Positions 27,248-37,400 are shown, numbered from the stretch's first letter. The stretch is 64,000 nt of DNA from Nostoc sp. NMS8 (GCF_017115045.1 NZ_JABXKK010000088.1:1-64000), one strand, 5' to 3'. The notes: a model not told the origin generated them from the letters alone. Made by a program: numbers and translations.

Positions 27248-27885
27248 TTTACTAACCTCTGGACTAAAAGTTGTTGTGCTTAGAAAACGAAATTGTTTTT
27301 GTAATTATGGTTAATTCTACATCCAATCAGGCTTCAGCCACAACGACCGATCGAAATAAATATTATAGAAAATCAAAATTATGTAACGTTATGTATTACA
27401 CCAATGGGAATAATTCTGGCGACAGATGAAGCATCAAAAAGCTTGCTTTTATATAGTTTATGGTGCGCCAAGCTTGCTTTCAAAGTAGGTTACAAGATGC
27501 TAAGTGTAGCTTATTTTTGTGTATAAAATATTTTCCATGACACTCGTTCTAATGCTCTCTAACTCACCATATAGCAATCCTACTCGATTACTGAAGATAC
27601 TTGTGTAGGCAGGGAACAGGGAAAGAAGGGAATAGATGTGTACTGAGGTTTTTCAAAAATCAAACCGGATTCCGATAGCTGCGCTATGCTATACAAACTC
27701 TCCTTCATCTACGCGGATTGAAAAAGTTTAAAACTTGCGTGGGTGGGTTTTGTCTATTTCGCCAATTACACTCTTGTGAGAAATCATCAGGTAAATTGGC
27801 TTAAAACTTTGGCCTTGCGCCAGAATCAGAATCTAGCGTATTACCTTTAGAAGTAGCATTTTCATTTTTTCATTTTAGACACCTA
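27248..27885. other. Intergenic region, 638 bp
   Basis: Spacer between the small membrane protein and Tex, divergent genes. It should hold both promoters. I see no gene, strong hairpin or clear repeat; a sequence around 27660-27720 resembles dispersed Nostocales spacer DNA but no second copy is in this window. Confidence 0.5.
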
Positions 27886-30045
27886 ATGCTGAATATTCCT
27901 CAACTACTGGCAACTGAAATAAACCTCAAATCCCATCAGGTGCAAAACGCGCTGGAACTTTTGGCGGAGGGTGCAACAATTCCCTTTATTGCACGTTACC
28001 GTAAAGAGCGCACTGATGAGATGAATGAAGTGCAACTACGTGAACTGTCCGATCGATATACTTACTTAACAGAACTGGAAGAACGAAAATCGGTAATTTT
28101 AAGTGCGATCGTTCAACAAGGTAAACTTACGGATGAACTTAAAGCCAAAATCTCATCTTGTTTACAAAAAACCGAACTTGAGGATTTATACTTACCCTAT
28201 CGACCAAAGCGACGCACTCGCGCCACTATCGCCAGAGAAAAAGGACTCGAACCACTGGCTGAGTTCATCAAATCTTTAAATGTCAAAAATGCTACAACAG
28301 CTTCCTTGGAGGAAGCCGCGGCTAAGTATATTTCGGAAACCAAGGGAGTCAAAACAGCAGAAGAAGCACTCAAAGGTGCTGCTGACATTTTAGCGGAAGA
28401 AGTCGCCGAAAAAGCTGAGTTACGCGCATATATCCGCGATTATCTTTTAGAAGAAGGGGTATTTGTCTCCCGTATCAAAGATGATCATCCTGAAGGTACG
28501 ACCAAATTTGAGATGTACCGTAACTATCAAATTAAGGTAAAAAATATTGCACCACACAATATGCTAGCGTTGTGTCGCGGTGAAGCTGAAAAAATATTAA
28601 GCTTTGAAATTGCTTTTGATGAAGATACGCTACTTTACTATCTTGAGTCGAAAGAAATTAAAACCAAAGTTCGGACAATTCGGGATTTTTATCAGACGAT
28701 GCTGAAGGATGCATTTAACCGTTTGATGAAAATCTCTCTTATGGGAGAGGTCATTTCTGAGAAGAAAGTTTACGCAGACATAGAATCAATCAAGACATTT
28801 GAAACTAATCTGCGGGAGTTGCTGCTGTCTGCACCAGCAGGGATGAAACCAACACTGGCGATAGACCCTGGATTTAGAACTGGATGTAAAGTTGCAGTCC
28901 TCGACCAAACGGGAAAATTTTTGGAATATCAAGCGGTGTTTCCCCACCAAGCGGCTGAACAGCGACTTAAAGCTGCACAAACTGTCAAAAATCTCATTGA
29001 AAAGTACAAAATTGAGTTAATTGCTATTGGTAACGGTACAGCGTCGCGCGAGACTGAGGAATTTGTCACGCAAGTTTTAGAAACCATAGAACGCAAACCA
29101 GTTAAGGTAATGGTAAATGAGTCTGGCGCATCTATATATTCTGCAAGTACTGTAGCGTTAGAAGAGTTTCCCGATTTAGATATTACTGTGCGCGGTGCTA
29201 TCAGTATCGGTCGCCGTTTACAAGACCCTTTGGCAGAACTGGTGAAAATTGATCCCAAATCTATTGGTGTGGGACAATATCAGCACGATGTCGATCAGAA
29301 GTTGTTGAAAAAGAAATTAGATGACACCGTAGAAAGTTGTGTGAACTACGTCGGCGTAGACTTAAACACCGCCTCCAAAGAACTGCTAACTTCCGTCTCT
29401 GGGATTACGGCAACAGTTGCCAATAATATTGTCGCCCATCGCAACCAGAATGGAGCCTTTAAAAATCGCCGACAATTGTTGAAAGTTCCGAAATTGGGGC
29501 CAAAAGCCTTTGAACAAGCAGCCGGTTTTCTGCGGATTCGCGGTAGTGATAACCCATTAGATAATACAGCAGTGCATCCAGAGAGTTATTCTGTAGTAGA
29601 AGCGATCGCATCTGATCTAAATGTGCCATTAAATCAGGTGACACAAATTGCCGAAAAACTCAAAAAGACTAATTTGAAGAAATACGTTACTGATACCGTC
29701 GGCGAACCCACACTGCGCGACATCCTCAGCGAATTAGAAAAACCAGGTAGAGATCCTCGTGCTGAATTTAAGTATGCCACCTTCAGAGAAGGAATTAAGG
29801 AAATCAGGGACTTAAAGGTGGGAATGGAATTAGAGGGAATTGTGACGAACGTCGCCAACTTCGGTGCTTTCGTCGATATCGGCGTACATCAAGATGGCTT
29901 AGTGCATATATCCCAACTTGCTGATAGATTTGTAGACGATCCCAACAAAATTGTCAAAGTGGGACAAGTTGTTAAAGTGCAGGTGTTAGAAATCAACGAG
30001 AAACTCAAGCGGATTAGTTTGTCGATGAAAGCAGTTAAACAATAA
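27886..30045 (+). CDS. tex: Tex-family RNA-binding transcription accessory protein
   Basis: Cytosolic nucleic-acid-binding protein, bacterial relative of eukaryotic Spt6. The 719 residues show the usual order: N-terminal helical Tex domain (IPFIARYRKERTDEMNEVQLREL; EDLYLPYRPKRRTRATIAREKGLEPLA), a YqgF/RNase H-like domain starting LAIDPGFRTGCKVAVLD near residue 325, helix-hairpin-helix repeats (LLTSVSGITATVANNIVAHRNQNGAFKNRRQLLKVPKLGPKAFEQAAGFL, about 505-555), and a C-terminal S1 domain (GMELEGIVTNVANFGAFVDIGVHQDGLVHIS, about 645-716). All parts are intact. A ferredoxin gene follows 13 bp after the stop and is probably translated from the same message. Confidence 0.96.
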   Translation: MLNIPQLLATEINLKSHQVQNALELLAEGATIPFIARYRKERTDEMNEVQLRELSDRYTYLTELEERKSVILSAIVQQGKLTDELKAKISSCLQKTELEDLYLPYRPKRRTRATIAREKGLEPLAEFIKSLNVKNATTASLEEAAAKYISETKGVKTAEEALKGAADILAEEVAEKAELRAYIRDYLLEEGVFVSRIKDDHPEGTTKFEMYRNYQIKVKNIAPHNMLALCRGEAEKILSFEIAFDEDTLLYYLESKEIKTKVRTIRDFYQTMLKDAFNRLMKISLMGEVISEKKVYADIESIKTFETNLRELLLSAPAGMKPTLAIDPGFRTGCKVAVLDQTGKFLEYQAVFPHQAAEQRLKAAQTVKNLIEKYKIELIAIGNGTASRETEEFVTQVLETIERKPVKVMVNESGASIYSASTVALEEFPDLDITVRGAISIGRRLQDPLAELVKIDPKSIGVGQYQHDVDQKLLKKKLDDTVESCVNYVGVDLNTASKELLTSVSGITATVANNIVAHRNQNGAFKNRRQLLKVPKLGPKAFEQAAGFLRIRGSDNPLDNTAVHPESYSVVEAIASDLNVPLNQVTQIAEKLKKTNLKKYVTDTVGEPTLRDILSELEKPGRDPRAEFKYATFREGIKEIRDLKVGMELEGIVTNVANFGAFVDIGVHQDGLVHISQLADRFVDDPNKIVKVGQVVKVQVLEINEKLKRISLSMKAVKQ

Positions 30046-30058
30046 TTAGAAATAGCAG

Positions 30059-30400
30059 ATGGTAGTTTATCAAGTTCGATTCATCAATCCTACACTTGGA
30101 TTAGACCGCACCATTCCAGTACCAGACGATCAGTATATTCTGGATATGGCGGAAGATGCTGGTATACGTCTACCATCTGGGTGCAAACAAGGTGAATGCT
30201 CTGCGTGTATTGCTAAACTTCTTAGTGGTGAAGTTAACCAAAGCGAGCAAAAATTTCTGCGCCCAAGTGAAATACAGGCTGGTTATGTTGTTACTTGTGT
30301 AACTTACCCTTTGTCTGATTGCACTTTAGAAACCCATCAAGAACAAGTCTTATATAAATCAGCCCTTTACTATAAGCCTAAGTCGGGAAAATCTGATTAA
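30059..30400 (+). CDS. Plant-type 2Fe-2S ferredoxin
   Basis: A 113-residue soluble electron carrier. Cluster ligands are in CKQGECSACIAKLLSG (Cx4Cx2C) with the fourth Cys in VVTCVTYPLSDC. The pattern and the length, longer at both ends than photosynthetic PetF, suggest one of the alternative chloroplast-type ferredoxins of cyanobacteria. The basic C-terminal tail (YYKPKSGKSD) is unusual for PetF, which is acidic throughout. It lies 13 bp after tex; a functional link is not known. Confidence 0.92.
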   Translation: MVVYQVRFINPTLGLDRTIPVPDDQYILDMAEDAGIRLPSGCKQGECSACIAKLLSGEVNQSEQKFLRPSEIQAGYVVTCVTYPLSDCTLETHQEQVLYKSALYYKPKSGKSD

Positions 30401-30526
30401 TTTTTGCGGTGTGACATTAAATTAATCTTAAATTTCTAGGATGCGTTAAATTTGTTTAACGCACCTTTAAAAGCATGGCAATACGTTAGATATCTCCAGA
30501 AATTAATATGCGTTATCCATAACTTT

Positions 30527-30554
30527 GTAGAGACGTAGCACTGCTACATCTCTA
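30527..30554. repeat. Dispersed palindrome, GTAGAGACGTAGCA type, copy 1
   Basis: GTAGAGACGTAGCA followed by a near-perfect inverted copy (one mismatch). The same palindrome, perfect over 14 bp per arm, is at 45774-45802. This copy lies in the 326-bp gene-free spacer after the ferredoxin; nothing else is seen there. Confidence 0.85.
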
Positions 30555-30726
30555 TTCCTATGTCGAATGTAATATATGGGCGTACATCTACACCTATACA
30601 TAGTTTTCTCAATGATAGACCTAATGGTAGAAAGAAATTCTATCTTGCAAGAGAGGTGAAAACCTAGCAGATAGTTAAAGATGATATAAGAAGTTGCAAA
30701 AAATCTCTAGTTATTAGGTCTAAACG

Positions 30727-31125
30727 ATGTTGACTCCATTTTTAACTGCGCTAGCTACAGCTTTGAGCCTGTTGATTGTTGATTTAGTTGTTCCAGGCGT
30801 TAACATTGCTAATTTTCCCGCAGCGTTGATTGCCGCCTTAGTAATTGGTTTAATTAACGGTTCAGTTAAACCAGTCCTATCTGCTCTTTCTCTGCCACTT
30901 AATTTTCTATCATTTGGAGCATTTTCGCTCATCGTCAACGGTTTATGTTTCTGGTTAGCAGCAGTATTAGTTCCTGGGTTCGCCGTTCGCGGAATCATTG
31001 GTTTCCTTCTTGGCCCAGTAATTTTAACCTTTGCTAACACCTTCATTAACAACTACTTTGTTGAAAGAAATCTTTTAACCAGCAGCGGTAGTGTAAAGAA
31101 TCAAACTGAGTTACCTTCTAGATAA
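30727..31125 (+). CDS. Phage holin family IV-like membrane protein
   Basis: A 132-residue membrane protein of the four-helix 'Mycobacterium 4 TMS phage holin' family, widespread in cyanobacteria outside any prophage. Helices: FLTALATALSLLIVDLVVPGV; FPAALIAALVIGLINGSV; FGAFSLIVNGLCFWLAAVLVPGF; GIIGFLLGPVILTFANTFI. The conserved NGSVKPVLSALSLPLNFLSFG loop is present. There is no lysin or phage gene nearby, so a lysis function is unlikely. A neighbouring YqaE/Pmp3-type gene suggests membrane or stress function; inference. Confidence 0.88.
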   Translation: MLTPFLTALATALSLLIVDLVVPGVNIANFPAALIAALVIGLINGSVKPVLSALSLPLNFLSFGAFSLIVNGLCFWLAAVLVPGFAVRGIIGFLLGPVILTFANTFINNYFVERNLLTSSGSVKNQTELPSR

Positions 31126-31251
31126 GTTAGAAGAAGTAGAAACGCTCGTTAGCTCACGTTTCTTTAATTACATAAAATCTCCGAATCTGGATTTCCCAAT
31201 TCGGCATCTTCAAATGAATGTAACTAAACAAAATCACAAAGTTGTAAAATC

Positions 31252-31443
31252 ATGAAATTAGTTCGTTTTCTTCTAGGCCTGTTAGTTCCTCCTTTAGGCG
31301 TTTTCTTGACAGTTGGAGTTGGCCCAACTTTGATTATTAACATTGTACTCACAGTTCTAGGTTGGCTTCCTGGTAGTATTCATGCAATTTGGGTTATAGC
31401 CAAGCATGACGAACAAGTTAACCGAGAAGGAAATATTTACTAA
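31252..31443 (+). CDS. YqaE/Pmp3 family membrane protein
   Basis: A 63-residue protein with two hydrophobic helices (LVRFLLGLLVPPLGVFLTVGVGPTLIINIVLTVLGWLPGSIHAIWVI), the signature of Pmp3/YqaE (stress-induced proteolipid) proteins, including the PPLGVFLTVG and LGWLPGSIHA motifs. In yeast and plants these proteins affect membrane potential under salt and cold stress. It follows the holin-like gene by 126 bp on the same strand. A strong inverted repeat with T-run lies 130 bp downstream. Confidence 0.93.
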   Translation: MKLVRFLLGLLVPPLGVFLTVGVGPTLIINIVLTVLGWLPGSIHAIWVIAKHDEQVNREGNIY

Positions 31444-31503
31444 TACGTAATCAGAATTTCCTTAAGGGGTAATTGTTAAACCATAATTACCCATTTTCTA
31501 CCC

Positions 31504-31536
31504 AGATTCCCGATTTCTTGAAGAAGTCGGGAATCT
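31504..31536. repeat. TTCTTGAAGAAGTC palindrome family, copy 1
   Basis: AGATTCCCGA and TCGGGAATCT enclose TTTCTTGAAGAAG, so almost the whole 33 bp is self-complementary. Related copies are at 38797-38829, 57613-57643 and 61012-61044, all shortly after gene ends. Confidence 0.85.
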
Positions 31537-31572
31537 AATATTATTGCAGTTTCTATTATTCAACAAACAAAA

Positions 31573-31602
31573 TAGGGTGGGAAATTTCCCACCCTACTTT
31601 TT
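31573..31602. terminator. Bidirectional terminator
   Basis: A perfect 24-bp palindrome, arms TAGGGTGGGAAA and TTTCCCACCCTA, is followed on the plus strand by CTTTTT and on the minus strand by TTTTGTTTGTT. It lies between the convergent YqaE gene (plus) and the coiled-coil protein gene (minus), so it can end both messages. Confidence 0.75.
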
Positions 31603-31626
31603 AATTCAATTAAACATCAAAGCAGT

Positions 31627-32427
31627 CTATTTATGAATAGTCTCCCGTTCTTTATCAGCAGGTTCCTTATCTTTGAATAAGTCAGCTGCGGTTAAGAGCA
31701 ACTCTCGCAACGTTTGTTTGATTTGGCGTTCTTTTCTGGCTAGAGATGTACCAGCTTCACCCAGTTTATCTTCTAACTGCGATCGCTTCTGTTCTACCTG
31801 TACGACTACAGACTCTGCTTGGGGACGGGCTTTATCATACCAGTGTTTAGCCTCGTCTAGATAATCTTGAACTTCCAGATTACGTCCGCCATAGCGTGCA
31901 GCTAAGTTTGCTCGGACAATGGCTAGCTGCGATTGCAGTTGCGCGTAACGTTTCTTTAACAATCCTACTTCTTCACTATCTTTAATGGCATTGACAGCAG
32001 AATCAATGGCAGTTTTGGTACTAGCAGATTTTTCCTTACCCGTCTCTTCAATTTCTGCCAAAATTACATCAACCTCTTGCTGGAGTTCTTCTTCTTCACC
32101 ATCTAGTTGAGCCTGTAGCCGCTTGATATCTGTCTGAGTTTTAACAATGTTTTGGTGTCTTTGGCTATTAATTCCTTCCAACGCTCCTTCAATGGAAGCT
32201 GTCACTTCATCTTTGAGTTCGCCACCTTTATCTTGGAAGTTGTCAATTACAGCAGAAACAGCATCTTTGACAATGCTACGAACTTCACTAGAACCTTGTT
32301 TAAACTCAGAAGCTACTTGAGAAACTGCAGATTTGACAATTTCTCGAATCCGCTCAGTTCTTAATTGTCCAGTTTCTTTTGCTTGTTGCAAGTCGGCTTG
32401 AATTTGTTGTTTGATATTGTTAGGCAT
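31627..32427 (-). CDS. Long helical, coiled-coil or LEA-like stress protein
   Basis: A 266-residue, highly charged all-helical protein (Lys/Glu/Gln/Ala-rich, almost no Pro or aromatic residues). Repeating amphipathic blocks such as VKSAVSQVASEFKQGSSEVRSIVKDAVSAVIDNFQ and the coiled-coil-like TDIKRLQAQLDGEEEELQQEVDVILAEIEE recall apolipoprotein or LEA-type helices. It is sometimes labelled histidine kinase in cyanobacterial genomes, but no H-box or ATPase motif is present. The ATG used follows a TTG two codons upstream. Convergent with the YqaE gene. Role in membrane or desiccation stress is inference. Confidence 0.75.
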   Translation of the reverse strand: MPNNIKQQIQADLQQAKETGQLRTERIREIVKSAVSQVASEFKQGSSEVRSIVKDAVSAVIDNFQDKGGELKDEVTASIEGALEGINSQRHQNIVKTQTDIKRLQAQLDGEEEELQQEVDVILAEIEETGKEKSASTKTAIDSAVNAIKDSEEVGLLKKRYAQLQSQLAIVRANLAARYGGRNLEVQDYLDEAKHWYDKARPQAESVVVQVEQKRSQLEDKLGEAGTSLARKERQIKQTLRELLLTAADLFKDKEPADKERETIHK

Positions 32428-32618
32428 TTTCAACTCGGAGAATTTAACTAATTGGGATAAAAGTTTCTAGACATGTTCCTACATCCACATTATGGCGTAG
32501 TCTGATAGAGCTAGGCACTTCCTTTAGATAGAAAATTCCAGTCTCCAAGAGGTGACGTGTAGCATGTTGCCTATTTGTGAGATGATGAATATTTAGTGGT
32601 AGTAATTAGGAGTGAAAT

Positions 32619-32843
32619 ATGTGGCGAGTAAATATTACTTGTTCGGGCGATGCCTGGAAACTCTATGGTGTTGATTTTAAAGTGATTGCAGAGAAATATC
32701 AAGGTGAATTGATTGGTTCCAAAAAAATGCCAGATGGGACGCGCATCATGTCTTATAAAATTGAAGATGTTAGTGATGCAGAGTCTTTTCAAGAAGATTG
32801 TGCAAATTTTGCAGGATTTACAACTGACTTTGAATCTCTCTAG
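32619..32843 (+). CDS. Small hypothetical protein
   Basis: A 74-residue soluble protein (MWRVNITCSGDAWKLYGVDF...) with mixed alpha/beta composition. TAGGAGTG lies about 6 bases before the ATG, a good ribosome binding site. Internal sequence MPDGTRIMSYKIEDVSDAESFQEDCANFAGF is protein-like. Family unknown. Same strand as, and 55 bp before, the cytochrome gene, so co-expression is possible. Confidence 0.7.
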   Translation: MWRVNITCSGDAWKLYGVDFKVIAEKYQGELIGSKKMPDGTRIMSYKIEDVSDAESFQEDCANFAGFTTDFESL

Positions 32844-32898
32844 TATTAGTTCTAAAACTTATGCCTGCAACTAGTATGTCCAAATCTGGAGAAGTTAA

Positions 32899-33234
32899 TT
32901 GAAAAAACTACTTAAATTAGTATTAGTAACCTTTTTGTTATTAATCAGTACTTTTACTTTACCTGCTAATGCCGTAGACACAGTTAATGGTGAACAAATC
33001 TTTAGTGTTCATTGTGCTGGTTGTCATATCAACGGTAGCAACATAGTTAGGCGGGGAAAAAATCTCAAAAAGCAAGCCCTGAAGAAATATGGTATGGATT
33101 CAATAGAGGCAGTTACATCTATAGTTACCAATGGTAAAAATAATATGTCAGCCTACAAAGAGCGTCTCACTGAACAGCAAATTCAAGACGTTGCTGCTTA
33201 CGTTCTCGAACAAGCTGAAAAAGGCTGGCGTTAG
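32899..33234 (+). CDS. Cytochrome c6-like protein
   Basis: Exported class I cytochrome c of 111 residues, an electron carrier of the thylakoid lumen. The signal peptide is MKKLLKLVLVTFLLLISTFTLPANA, cleaved after ANA. The heme site is CAGCH in FSVHCAGCHINGS; the axial Met is in NNMSAYKERL, where standard c6 has NAMPAF. C-terminal helix IQDVAAYVLEQAEKGW is typical. Translation starts at TTG, preceded by GGAGAAG. The substitutions suggest a c6B/c6C-type paralogue rather than the main PetJ. Confidence 0.9.
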   Translation: MKKLLKLVLVTFLLLISTFTLPANAVDTVNGEQIFSVHCAGCHINGSNIVRRGKNLKKQALKKYGMDSIEAVTSIVTNGKNNMSAYKERLTEQQIQDVAAYVLEQAEKGWR

Positions 33235-33416
33235 AAAGTTAGGAGTTAGGAGTTCAAAGTTAGGAGTTAAGAGTTAAGATTTAAGAGTTATTGATTATCG
33301 CTGTTATAAATGGTTCTTAAGAAGGCATAAAAGCGAAGAATGTTGTAATAAGATGCTTACGAACTCACAAATTGTTCATTCTTCTCACTCCCAACTTCTC
33401 ACTCCTAAACTTGAAA

Positions 33417-34436
33417 ATGAATTTACCCGCAGCTAGCCGTCTCCAATTCACTCCCGATTTAAACATCTGCCGCATTTTAAATGGTATGTGGCAAGTATCT
33501 GGCGCACACGGAAAGATTAATCCCCAAGCTGCCATTGAGACTATGTTTCAATATTTAGATGCAGGCTTTACTACTTGGGATTTAGCAGATCATTATGGCC
33601 CCGCAGAAGACTTTATTGGTGAGTTTCGCTGTCAACTAATTGATACTCGTGGAAAAGATGCTTTATCTCAGATACAAGCCTTTACAAAATGGGTACCTCG
33701 TGCAGGCAAAATGACGAAAAAACTCGTCGAAGAAAATATTGATATTTCCCTGAGAAGGATGAATGTGCAATCGTTGGATCTGATGCAGTTTCATTGGTGG
33801 GAATATCAGGATAAAAATTATCTGGATGCCCTCAAATATATGGCTGAACTTCAGACTGAGGGTAAAATTAAGCATCTAGGTTTAACTAATTTTGACACTG
33901 AAAACTTAAAGATTATTACCGAAGCAGGTATCAAAATCGTTTCTAACCAAGTGCAATTTTCGCTGATTGACCGCCGCCCTGAAGTTAATATGGTGGAGTT
34001 TTGTCAACAGCATGACATCAAGCTTTTTACTTACGGGACACTATGCGGCGGTTTGTTATCAGAAAACTATTTGGGGAAACCGGAACCGCGAGGATTTGAT
34101 CTCTCCACTGCTAGTTTGAAAAAATATAAAAATATGATCGATGCTTGGGGTGGTTGGCGCTTATTTCAAGAGTTGCTGGCTATCTTAAAGGAAATTGCTA
34201 ATAAGCATGGGGTAAGCATTTCTAACGTGGCAGCACGTTACATTTTAGATCGGCCAACTGTGGCAGGTGTGATAGTTGGTGCCAGACTTGGGGTATCTGA
34301 ACATATAGAAGATAACGCCAAAGTATTTAGTTTTAGTTTAGATGCAGACGATCGCGATCGCATCAGTGCAGTATCTCGCCAATCACGCGATTTGTACCAG
34401 CTTATCGGCGATTGCGGCGACGAATATCGGCGATAA
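33417..34436 (+). CDS. Aldo/keto reductase
   Basis: NADPH-dependent oxidoreductase with a TIM barrel, 339 residues. The catalytic tetrad is visible: Asp and Tyr in TTWDLADHYGPAED, Lys in QAFTKWVPRAG and His in LDLMQFHWWEY. Cofactor-binding segments are VSNQVQFSLIDRR and the C-terminal VAGVIVGARLGVSEHIEDN. A 15-residue upstream extension of the frame is rejected, since it translates spacer repeats; MNLPAASRLQFTPDL opens the protein. Substrate unknown. The large CHAT gene begins 58 bp later. Confidence 0.93.
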   Translation: MNLPAASRLQFTPDLNICRILNGMWQVSGAHGKINPQAAIETMFQYLDAGFTTWDLADHYGPAEDFIGEFRCQLIDTRGKDALSQIQAFTKWVPRAGKMTKKLVEENIDISLRRMNVQSLDLMQFHWWEYQDKNYLDALKYMAELQTEGKIKHLGLTNFDTENLKIITEAGIKIVSNQVQFSLIDRRPEVNMVEFCQQHDIKLFTYGTLCGGLLSENYLGKPEPRGFDLSTASLKKYKNMIDAWGGWRLFQELLAILKEIANKHGVSISNVAARYILDRPTVAGVIVGARLGVSEHIEDNAKVFSFSLDADDRDRISAVSRQSRDLYQLIGDCGDEYRR

Positions 34437-34494
34437 TTTCAGCAATTGGGTGATAATACGGTGAAGGTTACTGTGCAAACCACTGCTGTCAGCC

Positions 34495-37400
34495 ATGCCC
34501 CTAAACTTCACCTTCGCCCTTAGTCAACAGCAAACTTTTGAACTGCGCTGTGATTATGGCTCACGTCGCCTAGATAAAACTGAGTTGGCAGCACTCATTG
34601 ATTTGTGTGAGCAAAATTATTATGCTCAAGATGAAGATCGCCTACCCGATCTCACCCAGTTGGGACAGCAACTTTATCGATGGCTGGATGGTAAAGAAGG
34701 ATGGCTGAGAAGGGCGCTGGATGAGGCGGATGAGCAAACAATTCTTCTAGATTTGATTAAAACCAGCGAAGCGCAGGGGTTGAACCCAGAAACAGAACGG
34801 GTAGCCTTGGGATTGGCGCATTTGCCTTGGGAGTTGCTGCATGATGGCATTGGGTTTTTACTGCAACGTCAAAATATTTCCGTCTTACCAGTGCGTTCTG
34901 TGCAGCAGCGTCAAACCCCATTAATTGACGTGCAAAATCGCCCCTTGCGGTTGCTGTTCATGGCGACTTCTCCTGAAGATCCGATAGTTGCGCCATTAGG
35001 GTTTGAGCGGGAAGAAGCGAACATTTTGCAAGCAACTGAAAATCAGCCATTGGCGTTGATTGTTGAGGAAAGTGGCTCGGTTGCAGAGTTAAGCAATTTG
35101 GTGCAATCCTACTCAGAAGACTATTTTGATATCTTTCACCTCACCGGACACGGGATAATTTACACCCACAAAGATTACGGCTATTTGATGCCAAAAGGTA
35201 CAGCATTACGAGACAATACACCTTGCTTCATCACTGAAGATGAAGTGGGGAATATCCAACTGACTACCGTCAAGAATTTAGCTGAAGCCTTTAGCGGCCG
35301 CTGGCCGCGGGTAACTTTTCTCTCTGGTTGTCATACAGGACAGGTTTCTAACAAGGGGACAGTACCCTCGATGGCGCAGGCATTGGTGAAAGCGGGGGCG
35401 GGTATAGTTTTAGGCTGGGCGCGTCCGGTGTATGACCGCACGGGTATTGTAGCAGCACAGGCACTTTATCTAGCTTTGGCGACGGGGGCAACTGTTGAAC
35501 AGGCTGTCAAAGCGGCACAGCAGAAGATGATTGAGGAAATATGCCCCGACTGGCATCTGTTGCGGATGTATCGAGATACGCGCCCCATTAAGCAACTGGT
35601 GACACCACTGAACACAAAAAATCGGGAAAAGCTGAAGTTCGCAGCGCCAGAGCAAGAATTTCTTGATGAGAATAAGCAAGTTAAAGTTGCCAGTCGGTTT
35701 GAATTTGTCGGACGCAGGCGACCTTTACAACGGTGTCTCAAAGCTTTGCGGGAAACCAACAACCAAATAGTCGGTGTGTTTATTGCCGGGATGGGCGGAC
35801 TAGGCAAGAGTACCCTGGCGGCGCGGTTATGTACGCGGGTGCAGGCGCAGCGTCCTAATTTTGTGCGAGTCGTGTTGATTGGCCCTCTGGATGAGATAGG
35901 TTTGCTCAACAAACTTTCTGATAAATATCAGCGATTTGCAGATGTGCCCGCACTTTTGAATGAACCAAAGGTGTCTCTAGAAGGGCGGTTGCAAAACTTT
36001 TTTGAAGCAATAGAAAAAATTGACCAACCCTTGCTGTTAGTACTGGATGATTTTGAGCAAAACATCCCTAAACCTAACATTAAAGATGGCTCACTGCGGA
36101 TGACGACAGATGCTTACAAAATTTTAGGGGCGATTTGTGCAGCATTGGCAGAAACCGGCGCAGAAAGTCGGCTGATTGTCACCTGTCGCTATTTGAAAGC
36201 AGATACTTTGCCAGAAGATCATCGCCTGCACTTGGAATCTTTGGCAGGGATGAGTAGCAGTGATATTGATAAAATCTGCTTTTCTTTAGATAAAAAAGTT
36301 AAGCAGCAGTTAAGAACTCAGAGGATTATTCACATTGCCGATGGTAATCCCCGCTTGCTGAAGTGGTTGTTAGAGGTGATTCAGCAACCAGGAATAGCGA
36401 CGGATGAATTACTCAATCGGCTGGAGGCGACTGAGCAAAAATTCCGCGAAGATATCTTGGCGCAAACTCTACTGGCTGCTTTGGAACCGGAAGAACAAAA
36501 GTTTCTCGCACGATTGAGTGTGTTTCACTTGCCAGTGACAGAGGAGATTATCAGGGCAATTTCTCCCGCCGGGGACTCGAAGTCCCCGACTAATAGCGAA
36601 AGTCCTCTGAAGAGGGCTGAGGATTTAGGGGAGGGAATTTCTAGTCCGCTTGAGCGGACTTCGGCTATGAGCCAGGAAATTGATTTCCTGGCGGTTGTGG
36701 GCAAGCTTGTCAGCCTGAGTCTAGTTGAGTCTGCCACGACTCACGCCAACCAATCAGCTAATTATCGGGTGACGACAATTTTAGAATCGTTGCTAGAAAC
36801 AGTGTTGAGTGAGGAAGAATGGCAAGCAGCGCGACAGCAAGCGGTAAGGGAAGTCTATAAAATTTGGTGGGAGCAGACTGACCAAAAAACGGAAGCAGAA
36901 GGACTGGAAATTGTACGTTTGGGACTACTCGCAAAAGAGCAAGGAATTGCTGTCACCATTGGGTATAAGATTGCAAACCGTTGGGTGAACAATTCCCGCT
37001 TTGTGGAAGCTTTAGAGCTATGTAAGCAAATCCTACAAGTTTATCAAGACTACCTCATCTTGAGAGAACTCGCTTCTGCCGAACGTGTTTTGGGTTTTGT
37101 GCAAGAGGCTGTTGCTCATTATCAGCAAGCTTTAGACCTTTGCCCTGAAGAGAAATTGCAAGAAAAAGCCGCTACCCTCGACAAAATGGCAGGGGTAATC
37201 GCCGACCAAGGGGACATAGCAAGAGCGATCGCACTCTACGAGCAATCCTTAGAAATAATTGAACAGATTGGTGATGTCAAAGGTAAAGCCACTGTCTTGA
37301 GCGACATAGCAGGGGTAATCGCTGACCAAGGGAACATAGCAAGAGCGATCGCACTCTACGAGCAATCCTTAGAAATAAAAGAGCAGATTGGTGATGTCAA

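Noticed and set aside
30727..31125. Prophage lysis gene
   Set aside because: Although of the holin-like family, there is no lysin, terminase or other phage gene in the window, and this family is common in cyanobacterial chromosomes.
31627..32427. Histidine kinase
   Set aside because: Relatives are sometimes so labelled, but no H-box, N/G boxes or membrane sensor are present; it is only a helical charged protein.
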